Below, one piece after another: positions 1 to 46,669 of a stretch of 64,000 nt of DNA (the first letter of the stretch is position 1; the number at the start of each line of letters is the position of its first letter). A program made the position numbers and the translations under genes. Source of the stretch: Pseudorasbora parva. Its lineage: Eukaryota; Chordata; Actinopteri; Cypriniformes; Gobionidae. Location of the stretch: assembly GCF_024679245.1 (NCBI RefSeq), contig NC_090174.1, forward strand, positions 15,021,350 to 15,085,349, given 5' to 3'. The notes below the pieces were generated by a model. The model saw only the letters and a list, made by a program, of their open reading frames with translations, searched no databases and was not told the origin of the DNA.

Positions 1-546
1 TTAGAAAAAATTAACTAGATGCTGAATCCCGACACTTGAATGGGAGAATATGTAACATTCTGACCATTTCCCATCCATATAAATACATAAAATACACAGA
101 AATGGATTTTCCAGAGAACATGTATGTATAAAAATCTATATACTTATACAATGCGTAGACCATTGCCAGATCTGATTTGTGTTTTCTTGAAAAAATTCTA
201 GATCTTTCAATGGTGTTTTAGAGCACTGTTGAAAATAAATGCATGGAACTTAATTACATTTTTTAATAAAATTTATAATTTGAAATATACCAGTAATGTG
301 TCTAATATTTAATTTCAAATATTTACATTTTAAATAACTAATTAAACAGTTACATGACACCTGTCACAGCACAGGTTTCCTGGTATACAGTTAGGAAAAT
401 GTATCACATTAAATGAAGGTTTAGTTTTAAAGGAAAAGTTTCAATTTCTCAAGAAGCCTGTCATGCTTCATGCTTTGTCCCAGTTCTCAAGAATCTCTGA
501 TAAGCATTTTATGATGGTGAAATATATAAAGCTGACTTATACTCAC
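1..546. other. Intron 12 of the cytokine receptor (partial)
   Basis: AT-rich sequence downstream of exon 12 on the minus strand. No further exon, repeat with visible ends, or RNA gene was seen. Confidence 0.6.
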
Positions 547-32820
<32,274 letters not shown>

Positions 32821-33480
32821 TGTCAGGTCCTCTTGATAGTCTGCTCATCGCACCCACTCTGCCTACAAGCTAACGGAAGAGTGAGAGGGTATTCCCGTCA
32901 CTCATGACACTACAGCGCAACAGGTCCTCTTGAACTCTCATAGGCTGTCCCAGAAGTTAGATGAACTGCCTACCTAGACAGCATATCTAACGTTTAGACG
33001 CGCGCAGCATCTTGGGCATAGGCGACTAGGCGTCAAACATGCTGGCAGATAGCCTACTCAGCTGATTCACGACAGCATTCAGGCGCTTATATGTGCTCGT
33101 GGGAAAGCGCTCTTTTGTTTATGTCTCAAAACCAGAATGATTTTATACATCATGTCTGTTTATGTATGCCTATATAATAGAGAGAGTTCCATGGCAGAAA
33201 TACAAATGTATTAATCTTCTTCATTATCAAATTACAATCAAATTGACTTGCACACAATGTGCAGAAAAACAGTTTCACTTCTGCAAACTCAGAATAGAAG
33301 TAAGATAACGTTGAACTCTGCTGCTCTTGACACTTGAAATCACTTGAAAACGAATGTTTTCATTAAACTGTTGGTTTATCAACCCTAAAACACGTTTTAG
33401 TGTTACATTTAGTTTTTACGCATTTTTATAACAAAAATATTGCCTGGTTTAAGTTGAAAAAATAAATAGTTCAGACCACT
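32821..33480 (-). other. Upstream region of the cytokine receptor
   Basis: Holds the 5' UTR and presumed promoter. No TATA box or CpG island is apparent, and no motif is strong enough to call. Upstream of 33000 no gene was seen. Confidence 0.4.
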
Positions 33481-33489
33481 CTGGCGACC

Positions 33490-35780
<2,291 letters not shown>

Positions 35781-35781
35781 T

Positions 35782-36142
35782 GAAGTGAGACGGAATCAGA
35801 AAGTATTCAGACCACTCTGGTTTTTATTTTCTCTCACTTCCCCCCCACACACACACACACATTTTGCTCAGAAATGCATTTTCAGCTGTTTGACGTTATA
35901 TAGACAGGAGTGTGCAAATCATAGTTGAATTTGCCACAGATGGATTCAAAGATGATCCAGAGAAACAGAATGCTCATGAGCTCATAGCAGTATTAATGCC
36001 AATGTGATATTTCAGTTTTGCTTATCAGTAAATTTGCAGTTATCACACATTTGGCTTTTACTTTGTCATTGTGGGGCTGACACATAAGGCTGCAACAACA
36101 TGTGAAAAATGAAGGGGTCTGAATGCTTTCTGTAATCCACTG
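35782..36142. mobile_element. Tc1-derived MITE
   Basis: Left AGAAAGTATTCAGACC, right GGGTCTGAATGCTTTCTGTA then ATCCACTG and TA. Ends resemble those of the Tc1 copy at 6049-7531, but the 360-bp body has no transposase. The left tip is eroded. Confidence 0.75.
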
Positions 36143-36144
36143 TA

Positions 36145-37019
36145 AATATGCTTTTTAATTTGTGCTTCAAATAAATCTCCCATAAGTTAAATCAAATATT
36201 CTTTAATAAAACCTAAACCACCAACCCTTACCTATATGCAAACTATAAATCATTTTAATTGAACTGTATACAAGTTTTAAAGTTTTACATTTTCACGTTT
36301 TTCTCCTGTTGTCAACAGAAAAACTGTTGTCATTTTTTTTTTTTTTTTACCGTATCTTATTATTTGGAATAGCACAAACCATTACAGGCATGCAATCAAA
36401 CTATTGTAGATGAGCGCCATCTGTTGTGAAGTAAGTGTACTAACTAACTTGTAGGCTACGGTTGCTGTTAAATAACACAGTGCACTGTTGCATCCTTTGA
36501 ATTTGGTGTGGATAATGTTGCTGGCAGTTGTTTTTGCTATATAATGTCCCTAAAATATTATGACTATCTGATTTTAATTTAATCCAGCTCAAGTAGGCTA
36601 ATCGAATCAAATCAAGTGTCAAATGAAAGCGAGTGTTTAGTTGCTTGATGTGTTTTTGACAGCGTAAATCTATAAATCTTTCACTGATTTATATGTGGCA
36701 CAGCTGCCATAGTGCTGATAGAAAAAAACACGTCGCTGATTAAGAGATAGCGTTGATAGTGTTGAGATAGCGTTGATTAAGAGATGTCAACGCACCTTCC
36801 ACTGCTTTTGGAACTTATAAGAAACTTGGTTCTCTTAATACTGTGGGGATCTTAAATCAAAGAAGACGATACGACTTGCTAGAACAGAAAGCAGAGGTTT
36901 GACATTTTACCTTGTGGTTTGAGATATAATCCCTTGTTATAACCACAAGAATGATCATCTGAGAGAACAAAACTCCATTTATTAAGTAGGCGTAACAGTG
37001 ACCACAATAGTGTGTAGCC
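36145..37019. other. Intergenic, no recognised feature
   Basis: AT-rich, with a T(14) run near 36336. No exon or element border seen. Confidence 0.5.
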
Positions 37020-37021
37020 TA

Positions 37022-37169
37022 CACTCTAAAAAATGCTGGGTTGTTTAACCCAATGTTAAATCAAATATGGACTAACCCAGCAATTGAGTTGTTTTAACAA
37101 CCCAACTGCTGGGTTAGTCCATTTTTGGCACAACATTGGGTTGTTTTTTACTCAGAATTTTTTAGAGTG
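37022..37169. mobile_element. Short hairpin MITE, 148 bp, TA target
   Basis: CACTCTAAAAAATGCTGGGT...TTTTTTAGAGTG flanked by TA. Both halves hold GGGTTGTTTAACCC / AACAACCCAACTGCTGGGTT inverted repeats, so nearly the whole element can fold on itself. Confidence 0.85.
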
Positions 37170-37423
37170 TATGATTTGAGCATGTAGGACTACAAAAGAT
37201 ATACAGGTACTCATAGGTCCATGGACCCTATAGGCTTATCCTTTGCCAAATTAGAAAATAGAGGTTTGTATAGCTCTTCTAAGCAGTCATAAAATATATG
37301 TTGAGGTGGAAGGATTCTGAGCCTCCTTTCACTATGTGGACTAATGAACACATGAACATGGTTTTTATACATGTCAGTATCACAAAACTTAGTGTATTTA
37401 CTAGATGCCATACAACAGCCATA

Positions 37424-37855
37424 TCACCCTGTAGCCCAAGACTGGTTTCCCACTGAAGCTACGCAGGGCTGAGCCTGGTCAGTACCTGGATGGGAAACCA
37501 ACTGGGAAAAGGTTGCTGCTGTTAGAGGTTTTAGTGAGGCCAGCAGGGGGCGCTCACCCTGTGGTCTGTGTGGGTACTATCACCCCAGTATAGTGATGGG
37601 GACACTATACTGACAAAAGAGCACCGTCCTTCAGATGAGACGTTAAACCAAGCTTCTAATCATCCCCCTCTCCTGATTGGCTTCATCATTCTGTCTCCTC
37701 TCCACCAATCAGCTGGTGTGTGGTGAGCTTTCTGGCGCAATATGGCTGCTGTCGCACATCCAGGTGGGTGCTGCACATTGGTGGTGGTTGAGATTCCCCC
37801 CTTCAATGTAAAGAGCTTTGAATGACTTGAAAAGCACTATATAAAATACGGTAGA
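37424..37855 (+). mobile_element. SINE3 (5S rRNA-derived SINE), near full length
   Basis: Starts ATATCACCCTGTAGCCCAAG; GAAGCTACGCAGGGCTGAGC and TGGTCAGTACCTGGATGGGA match boxes of the 5S internal promoter transcribed by RNA polymerase III. Body GGCGCTCACCCTGTGGTCTG; tail GAAAAGCACTATATAAAAT resembles a LINE 3' end that provides its mobilisation. Confidence 0.87.
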
Positions 37856-39438
37856 AGACACGAGCCAGGCTTAAATCCCAGCTGTGCAGGTGGGGCTTGT
37901 TGTCACACTGCATTACAATGAGCCCCTATTAGAAATATGATTTTATATACTTTTATGAATTCTTTTGAGAAACCATAAGAAAAAGGTGAATGATGACTGA
38001 GAATCAATGATCAGAAAATATGATTTATTATTATGTTTAACTATGTATAGCTGTGTTTCTGTCAGACACAGACGAGGACACAGATGGTTAGTGCAGGTGT
38101 ATCGTTTATTAAACAGAGGTAACAGACACAGGGAATACTTAAGGTGAATCTTGAAGACGTAAGGAGACACACAGATGATGGACTTTCCTTTGTGATTACA
38201 GTAGACGAAGACAGTGATCACAAGGAGGATGGAGACGGAGATGGAGATGGAGATGGGCAGGTAAGCTTCAGGTGCTTCAGGTATCTATATATATATCAGA
38301 TAACATTTTGACCTCTCATTTGGTCATGTTACAATGTGCCCCTCACATGTTATAATATACCCACTGGGGCATGTTGTCACATTTCACTTTCATTTTTTCA
38401 AATTAAGACAAAAGTTTACACTGTATGAAAGAAAATTTATGTAAGATTGTGGCCAAAACTGGTACTGCAATCACTTTCAAATGAAAGTAGAGCGGTGTAT
38501 CCCCTCTCCCCCTCCCCCTGACTTTTGAACCTGAGGTTGCCAGATAGGCTGCAGGATCCAACAGGAACTGCTGCAGCTGTGGTAACTAGAGCAGATCAGG
38601 CAACCCGGATGCTGAAACACTACTGACTTTATGATTGGTCAATAGGAGGAGGGTGGAGCTTCAGGCCAAAACACAACATGTCAACATCAACGTCAGTTGA
38701 GGGCTGCAAAAACAACTTTTAAATTACAATATACTGGCCGGACTACCATTGTCAGTGATATCATTATTTTAAATTAACACGAATTCCTAATTTCTAGTGA
38801 CATATCAGGACCATTTAATGATTAATTGAAATACATTTCTTACATACAGTTCCTTTAATGAAACAAAATCATGTACTAGATTTGTGTAAAATCAATGTGG
38901 GAAAAAATAAATAGTGGATTTACATAAACTGAGAAAGTCAAAAAGCATTAGATTGTGCCCCGCTCTCCCTATAAAAGTCAGTATTTTACTGGGGTAACAC
39001 TGGAGCAACTTCCTCGGGTTGGGGTTTAACAACAGAATAGAATACATAAACCTCATCTGAATATCTGTACAATATTTTTTAATTGTTGGCTCAATAATGC
39101 TATAGTAACATGTTAAAACATGCCAGCAATTAGCTAAATTATGCTAAAACAAGCTAGCAATGTGCTTATCGTGCTGGAAATATGCTAAAAACTCACTGAA
39201 ACAGGTTAGCAATGTTCTAGATTAGAACATGTTAATAACGTTCTATTGACTCCTTAAAATCTTTAAATTTCAAGCTCTAAATTATTAAAAAACTTTCAGA
39301 CAACAAGACTTTGTCAAGCCATCTTGACAAACTTATCTAGTTTATTTATTTAAATGGATGGCACTCTGGAATTGGGGTGGGATTGGGGTGTGTTATTGTG
39401 TGTATGGAAGATCTTTTCTGATTCATATGTTGTAGCTA
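37856..39438. other. Intergenic, mostly unrecognised
   Basis: Only a short GGAGAT repeat at 38227-38257 stands out. Reading frames are short and without motifs. Confidence 0.45.
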
Positions 39439-39565
39439 CACTGTAAAAAAATGTTGCTGGTTTTCGTTGGTTTAACTTAAAAAAGTAAGTAACCTGGTTG
39501 CCTTAAAATTTTTAGTTTATTGAAATTAAAAATTTGAGTTAATACAATGAAGGACATTTGCTTAA

Positions 39566-40425
39566 GGGTGGGGGGGGGTGAAACACTCAATTTCAGTCAA
39601 TCTCGTCAATCTTGAGTACCTATAGAGTAGTATTGCATCCTTCATATCTCCGAAAATTCTTTAGTTTTATTATATTTATAAAAGAAATATAGGCTGTACT
39701 GAGTCTTTCCGGAAAAAAACGAGCACCTGGAGGCGTATCGTGTGGGCGGAGCTAAATAATGACGAGCGCAAAGCGGTGACGTCCTCACGCGTGGAGAAAC
39801 CCATGGCTATCGATCGGATTCAGCATTCAAATAAATTGAACAGGAGAAACAGCAACAGCAGGACATCCGTCTCTGTGGTATGGACTGTATTTAGTGGCCT
39901 GTCAACATTTGTGTGTGCTTACTCGCAGTTTATGAGGACATGATTCGGTTTATGGACTATTGTATGCGATTAAACCTTAGCAGTAGCAAGCAAACGGTTT
40001 TGCATGTCAGACTAGTGTAACGTTATACATAGAACAACAATGGAGTAACCGTATTTGAATGACGAAGCACGCAATCGTGTCGTTTACTGACGTTTACTCA
40101 CGTGACAATAGCCAACAACATAGACATTTGAAGCAGTTTTACTCACCGCCTGCTTTCAAAGCAGGACCGAACCTTTATCGCTGGGACCGCTCCGTCAAAA
40201 ACACACTTCTTTGGTATGATTTGGTGAAGTCCTGTGACAGCAGTGACCGTGGAAATCCACTTTGCGACGCGACTGAAGCGATGTTGTGAAGCTTCCCGTC
40301 ATTTCTGTGTTCAAATCGGTTCAAATGCAGCGGTGCCTTCCCGGAATGCTGTGAAGCGTTCTCAAATGAAGCGTTGAAGTCGCTTGATGTCACCCATAGG
40401 AATATGGGTGGAGCGCGGCTGCATA
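39566..40425 (+). mobile_element. TTAA element with poly(G) end, right side cut
   Basis: Preceded by TTAA, starts GGGTGGGGGGGGGTGAAA. From 39680 onward it parallels 53040-53770 (GAGTCTTTCCGGAAAAAA, GGAGGCGTATCGTGTGGGCG, CATGGCTATCGA). It is interrupted at about 40425 by the DIRS element. Confidence 0.75.
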
Positions 40426-40818
40426 AGTGGCACAGAACGCAATACTCGTTCCCTCTCTCAGGGAACCGAGGTTACGAAAGTAACCGAGTACATTCCCTTT
40501 CGAGAGGTTCCTCGTATTGCGTATGGGAACACAATGTAAAATGCCGTGTGTGCTGACTGACCCAAAATCCCCAACTGAATGAGGGAAAGTCAACAACCTT
40601 TAGAGAGACCGACACAGGCGGGCTTCATAAGGAGAATGAAAAGAACCGGAAGAGTTGGTTCGTTTGAATTCCTGACCGGACATAGTCGGATCTATGGTAG
40701 AGTGTAATGGTGCTATGAACTATTGAGTATAAGCGGAACGCAATATAAGCAATCGTGTTGTCAGGGCTGCAGATAGAGCCCTAGATGGAGAAAAGCATTG
40801 CTTGTAAAGCTGGGACCT

Positions 40819-41751
40819 CTAAATTGTAGAATCTGATAAAAGTGGCCTCTCCGCCCAGCCTGCCGCCGCACAGATATCTTTAATGGAAGTGCCACATGAC
40901 CAAGCCCAAGACGAGGCCATGCCTCTAGTGGAGTGGGCTTTAATGCCTGTAGGACAGGTTAAGTTCTTAGATCTATATGCTAGTGAGATCGCATCCACTT
41001 TCCAGCGTGAGAGTCTTTGTTTCATGTCAGCACAACCTTTAGTGCAGCCACCAAAGCAATGAAGAGCTGATCCGACTGCCTGAAGGGGGCGGAGCGCTCT
41101 AGATATAATCTCAACGCTCTGACTGGGCAGAATAGGTTCGCGTCTTATTCTCTCTGGGATGCGGGTAAAGGAAGCAGTGTAATGACCTGCATACTGAAGG
41201 AGTTGATAGCACTTTGAGCATAAAACCATGTCTCGGTTTGAGCACAACCTTGAAATTGCTGGACCCAAACTCAAGACAGGAAGGGCTCACGGAGAGTGCG
41301 TGTAAGCTACCCACTCGCTTAACCGAGGCCAAAGCCAGCAGAAAAGCGGTTTTGAGTGATACGTGCTTCAAGCTCGTGGTCTGAAGTGGTTAGGAGGGGG
41401 GACCCTTCACGGCTTCTAAAACCACAGCGAGGTCCCAAATAGGGACTGAGGAAGGGGCGAGGCAGGTTTAATCTCCTGGCCCCTTTAAGAAAATCTTACA
41501 ATAAGTTCACTTTTCCCTAGTGAATGTCCCGCGATCGGAGCATGGTTAGCTGCTATGGCAGCGACATAAACTTTGAGCGTGGAGGGGGAACGACCCGCGT
41601 CCATTAGCTCTTGGGGAAAAGCGAGCAGTTCCGCCCAGTTCGCATGAGTGTGCGTTGATTTTTCGCGCAGCACAATGATTAGAAAACCACTGACCACTTC
41701 AAAGCAGAGCCGCCTGATAGCGGGGGCTCTAGCTTCCGAAATAGTGTTCAT
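40819..41751 (-). pseudogene. DIRS tyrosine recombinase pseudogene
   Basis: N-terminal SAM-like part at 41485-41751 (DAGRSPSTLKVYVAAIAANH), middle at 41111-41371, catalytic part at 40819-41274 with KAHSTRGMASSWAWSCGTSI (His-x-x-Arg box) and CAAAGWAE. The frame is lost about seven codons before the nucleophile Tyr, which survives only in another frame. The enzyme would integrate circular DNA copies. Confidence 0.85.
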
Positions 41752-42221
41752 AACTTGTCAGAGAGGTTTCCGGATACCCGTTGATGGGCCATACGTGGAG
41801 GGCCCACAGCTCGGGGGGGATGCGAGATCTTCCCTTTCGCCGGTGTGAGTAGGTATTTCCTCAGCGGAATGGGCCATGAGGCTGTATCTGACAGCTGAAT
41901 CAGTTCGGAGAACCATGTGCGGTTCTTCCAAAGTGGGGCTATTAAAAGCACTGTGGATGCTTTGCAGCAGCATCGCGATCGGAGGGAGCATATTGTGGGA
42001 GTCTGGGCCAAACATGGGCCAGGGCGTCCCTGTGTTTGCAGAAAAATATTGGGCAGCGTGTGCTGTGCGAGCTGAATCGTTTGCGGGTGAAGAGACCATT
42101 CCCCTGGGGGAATGGGTCCTCTGGATAACATGTCCAGACCCTGTTTCAGATTACCTGGCACGTGAGCCGCCCTTTGGGAGCTCAGATTGTGCTCTGCCCA
42201 TAAAAGGAGATGCTTAGCCAT
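41748..42221 (-). pseudogene. DIRS RNase H / methyltransferase-region fragment
   Basis: 157 codons; LLLWAEHNLSSQRAAHVPGN and LDMLSRGP are the end of a DIRS RNase H, and VLLIAPLWKNRTWFSELIQL lies in the adenine-methyltransferase-like region typical of vertebrate DIRS. Same region in the other copy lies at 3548-3839. Confidence 0.7.
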
Positions 42222-42366
42222 GCAGTGAAGAGTCTGATCTCGGCTGCCCTGGCGATTTCATGTACGCTACCAAGACGTGGTGGTTCTTATGACGTAAGCC
42301 GCTCGTTCATGAGTCTTGAGTCTATGACAGTGCCCAGAAAAGATACTGTACTGATAAACTTGCCCC

Positions 42367-42704
42367 TCAAAGGCGAATCTCAAGAATGGCCTGTAGTGGG
42401 GGGGCTATCTGAACGTGAAAGTATACGTTTTTCAGATCTATTGTGAAAAACCAATCCTCGGGGCGAATGTGCACGAATGTTTCACCATCAGCATCTTGAA
42501 CCAGCATGTCATAAGTGCTTTGTTCAGATGTCTGAAAAATGTGCCTGAGACCACCATCCATTTTCGGGACGAGGAATTAGCGACAGTAAAAACCTGACTC
42601 GCTAGCGTCAGATGCACTGTTTCCACCGCTCTCTCCTTTAACAGTTTTAAGACCTCAGCGAGAAGCACGTGACTGACACTGCTTCTTACTGAGGGCTTGA
42701 CCAC
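42367..42704 (-). pseudogene. DIRS reverse transcriptase fragment
   Basis: Minus-strand pieces with WFFTIDLKNVYFHVQIAPP (RT palm A, with Asp kept) at 42367-42561 and an overlapping frame to 42704. The palm C YxDD section seen in the other copy (3902-4273) is deleted here. Confidence 0.8.
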
Positions 42705-42719
42705 GGCTTGAATCGCGGG

Positions 42720-43640
42720 GGTCTGCGAGCAAAACTGTAGCGAGAACCTCGTTTTATATGTTCAGCACCCAATTTTATATACCTGGAATGGCCTGCATGG
42801 GCTCGTGAAGCCAGGGATTGAATTAGATTCAGGGGCGGGCCGCTTAGTAATAGGGGCTTGTTAACCCGGTTGCTTGTGCTGTAACACTGAGCTCGTAACA
42901 TTGTAGGGATAGTGTTTAGGTTTTGGCGGTGCAGGTTTTGCAGTGGGCGTGCGCCTTACATTTATATTGTATGTGCGCGAGTGCGCTTTGTGAAAAGTGC
43001 TTGGATGCAGGAGTGCAGACTGTAAAGTGGAAACATTTCCTACATAGAAACAGCTCTTTTGTGTGTAGTTGTAAATAATGTGCAGTGGCGCGCACTGTGT
43101 AGTGGGCGCAACCTACGTAGAATACCCACGGTGCAAGCCAGTGAGCGAGTCCACAGGGGTAAACGCACACAGCATTAGTGTGCAGACGAGCGTTTTTGAC
43201 ACAGGCTAGTTGACTGCAATATTAAATCTCCAGTCACTTAACTAAGGGAACTGGGAGAATGTAAGGAAGTGCGGGTGGTATGGAAGCCATTCTACAATGC
43301 CGTTATGCTCTAGTTTAGACTGAAAGCGCGTGTGCAGACAAGCGTGTTTGACCACAGGCTATTGATTGCAATAATACATCTTCAGTCACCTGAACCAAGG
43401 GAACTAGGAAAATATAACGAAGTCCATGGTGTAATCCGGCCGCGGCGGGATTTATTTGTGGATTTTGTAGGGCTGAATTAACAGTGCTATGTGGATTGCA
43501 CACTTTGTAGTGGACACATTGTCTACAGTGTAAAAACCTCTCCAGCCACCTGAATAAAGGGGACTGGAAGTGAGAGAGTGACAAAAGGCTTAGCTTGGCA
43601 GCCATATTCTGACGCCCCTATGCTCTGACAGTGAGCACGT
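42720..43640 (-). repeat. Degenerate tandem repeats in the DIRS leader
   Basis: Blocks such as GTGTGCAGACGAGCGTTTTT...CAGTCACTTAACTAAGGGAA at 43180 recur near 43330 and, more weakly, near 43520. Repeat length about 130-180 bp with much divergence. Confidence 0.55.
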
Positions 43641-43798
43641 GCTATGACGTAAGTCGCGCTCTAGTCAGCGAACGCGCGCTGTGGAAGGGGCACGCTATCA
43701 TGACAGGGCAGCCATTACAACTTCCTTGGCAGTAAATGCACGATGCAGCGAGAACGTTCTTGACATACCAAACAGCCCGAGTTCACTCGTCTAACTAG

Positions 43799-44457
43799 TA
43801 TTCTCTGTCCGTAGCGGTTCTTAGCACGACGGAACGAGAGAAGAGGAAGAGTGAGGAAAGCTGTGTCTGTCCGCGGCGCTTCTTCAGCACGGCGGCGGCA
43901 AAATGGGACGAGAGCTTCGGTTCGAGTTTGTTTATACACTCTAGTATTCTCTGTCCGCGGCTGTTCTTGGCGCGACTGAACGAGAAAAGAGGAAAAGTGA
44001 GGAAAACTCTTGTCTGTCCGCGGCGCTTCTTCAGCACGGTGGCATAGTGACGAGAGCTTCAGCTCGAGTTTGTTTATTTACTCTAGTATTCTCTGTCCGT
44101 GGCGGTAGAGCAACGGAACGAGAGAAGAGGAAGAGTGAGGAAAACTGTCTATCCACGGCGCTTCTTCAGCACGGCGGCATAGTGACGAGAGCTTCAGCTC
44201 GAGTTTGTTTAGTATTCTCTGTTCGTGGCGGTAGCGCGACTGAATGAGAGAAGAGGAAGAGTGAGGAAAACTCTGTCTGTCCTCGGCGCTTCTTCAGCAC
44301 GGCGGCATAGTGACGAGAGCTTCGGCTCAAGTTTGTTTATTTACTCTAGTTTTCTCTCTCTGTGGCGCTTATTCAGCACGATGGAACGAGAGAAGAGGGA
44401 GAGTGAGGAGAGCTCTGTCTTTCCACGGCGCTCTACGGCGCGGCAGAACAAGAGAGT
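43799..44457. repeat. Tandem array, 4.7 copies of 126-146 bp
   Basis: Units start at 43799, 43945, 44088, 44214 and 44350 with TATTCTCTGTCCG, then AACGAGAGAAGAGGAAGAGT, GGCGCTTCTTCAGCACGG and GACGAGAGCTTC. Length varies by small deletions. It lies in the leader of the DIRS element, on whose strand it reads in the opposite sense. Confidence 0.92.
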
Positions 44458-44506
44458 CCTTGCATAGAACAAGCCTGTAAGCTCTTAGAAGTGGCATTGC
44501 AGCGGC

Positions 44507-44507
<1 letters not shown>

Positions 44508-44566
<59 letters not shown>
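44508..44566. repeat. (CA)n microsatellite
   Basis: About 29 CA units inside the DIRS element. Confidence 0.95.
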
Positions 44567-44567
<1 letters not shown>

Positions 44568-45051
44568 AACATAGACACACAGAATAAACGATATTTAACA
44601 CCGGATGGCGCAGCTGGAACGCAGGTGGCTGAAGGCGGAGACCCGGTGGAAATCCGGCATCCTCAGGGCTGCAGGGATGTTCCGCTGGTTGCTTTTCGAC
44701 GGCGGTTTGCTTGATTCCGGAGATAAAACCTGACACCTATGGTGAATCAGGGTCTTATATAGCCTCCTGTATGCTAATATAAGCCCATTTTTCGGCGGTC
44801 TCTCTGGAAGCGCCCCCATTGGTTCGCTCCTCTCAGCCGCCTCACAATAGGTTCCTGCAGTTGCCGCGGACCGGCGAATCAGAGCGCTCCTCGCTCCGGG
44901 CTATTGCTGTGCAGCTGCACTGCGCTTTACATAGATACCTTTATTAATTAAGTTTTGCTTCATATTCTCGAGAAAATAAGTTTTTCCCATACGCAATACG
45001 AGGAACCTCTCGAAAGGGAACTTTTTTTCTAAATAATTATTTACAGTGTAC

Positions 45052-45539
45052 TAATATCTTGTAAAGCTCAATAAATATAATGTTTAAAAAAGATATACAA
45101 AACCATATGAACATTTTTGTGATCTCCTTTTAAATTAGAGACAATGGGGTTTCTTAATTACTTTTCTCCAAACAGTAAGTTTGGATCACTGAAGTTTCTT
45201 TTTCATCAGATTTGCATGTGTTGCCACGTGTGGTACAACTGTTTACAATTTACACATAATTGAATGCACATATGGCTTGATGATCAGAATGAACTGATTA
45301 GCTGATTCTCAGTGAAGTTGCACTCTTTAGAACTTCTAAACATTGTTTTTGTACTGCAGTATTGACTTTTCCCAGAAAATTGTTTATCTTGTGAAACAGT
45401 ATATTCAGCTAAAACTGACATTCCTGTATATTATTGTAAACACAGTGTCAAACAAGGAAAATGTTTACATATTTACAATTTACATTTACAATTTAGAGAA
45501 TGATAAGAATGTTGACCCAAAGCAATGAGAAAAACTGTA
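45052..45539. mobile_element. Right part of a TACAG-type MITE
   Basis: Ends AGCAATGAGAAAAACTGTA at 45539, like 10663 and 31197. No matching left end was found; the left border is a guess at the MITE edge. Confidence 0.5.
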
Positions 45540-45839
45540 AAAATGACAGTTCATCAGATCACGCCCGGTTCACACAGGTGCCCTATCAGATAACCACAGG
45601 CTGTATAGTTCATCATATAAACTACTGTAAAAACATGATATACATTTGTTTGTGAACCAGAAAACACGTTTGTCAAAATTTTAAACAATGCATATATTTT
45701 TTAATGTTTGAAACTCTAACAACTCTTCCATTTAAATGTTTTTTTCTTAAAGAATTCTTTCTTTAAAATAAATGTTAATTGGTATTATAAAATAAATGCT
45801 ATATTGTTATATTATGTTAAATAAAGTTAAATCACTAAC

Positions 45840-45984
<145 letters not shown>

Positions 45985-46069
45985 GTCTGTCTCTCTCTCT
46001 GTCTCTCTCTCTATTTTATATATATATATATCTCAACTAATCAACTAATCAGTTCATTCTAATAATCAA

Positions 46070-46201
<132 letters not shown>

Positions 46202-46415
46202 TATTTACTATGCCTATATCGGAATATATGGATTTATGTAGGCTATTTATTTGTGGATTTATTTATATATTAGAATTTTTTGGATTTATTTATTTGCGAA
46301 TTTCTTTTATTGTTTTTGCAGGTTTCTACACTCTGGAGTTATTTGGATAAACCTTTTTCTAACTCAAGGGTCAGTAGTAATTATTTAAGGGACTTGACCA
46401 GCGCGCTCTTTTTTT

Positions 46416-46447
46416 ATTGGCTGATGGGCGGGGTTTGCTTGGCCAAT
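46416..46447 (+). promoter_or_regulatory. CCAAT/GC-box promoter core
   Basis: ATTGG (46416-46420, an inverted CCAAT), GGGCGGGG (46426-46433, Sp1-type) and CCAAT (46443-46447) lie within 32 bp, about 220 bp before the ATG at 46670. No TATA box follows. Such an arrangement is usual for a TATA-less vertebrate promoter. Confidence 0.6.
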
Positions 46448-46669
46448 GAGCGCAGACTTCAGTTAAAGACACTGCAGCGATGAGTTGAGCAAGACGTGCT
46501 ACGGTGCTGCACTACAAACTTCACTTCCAATGGCTGATTAACAATTATTTTCGTTCAAATTACAACAGCAACTGTGAGGGAAGTTCTCTCGGGCACTTAG
46601 CTGAAGCTCAGATAAGTTGTCCTGCAGCATGGCATTAGTTTAAGACAATTACCGAGATGTTTTAGGGCA

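Larger units (their letters stand above)
40425..45022 (-). mobile_element. DIRS-type YR retrotransposon, about 4.6 kb
   Basis: Inverted ends of about 37 bp: 40493-40529 (TTCCCTTTCGAGAGGTTCCT onward) and 44984-45021 (inverse, CGAGGAACCTCTCGAAAGGG). Near the left end a hairpin GGTTACGAAAGTAACC. On the minus strand, in order from the right: repeat-rich leader, RT, RNase H with methyltransferase-like part, tyrosine recombinase. All frames broken. Terminal inverted repeats and a recombinase instead of an integrase define the class. Confidence 0.9.
39439..45048. mobile_element. Family A MITE split by a 5.4 kb nest
   Basis: Left part 39439-39561 (CACTGTAAAAAAATGTTGCT, AACCTGGTTGCCTTAAAATT). Right remnant 45020-45048 (CTTTTTTTCTAAATAATTAT and TTACAGTG). 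TA on both outer sides. Between them lie a TTAA element and a DIRS element; the central MITE sequence is lost. Confidence 0.8.

Noticed and set aside
43799..44457. Regularly repeated units that could recall a CRISPR array
   Set aside because: Units are 126-146 bp with no spacer pattern, within a eukaryotic DIRS element.
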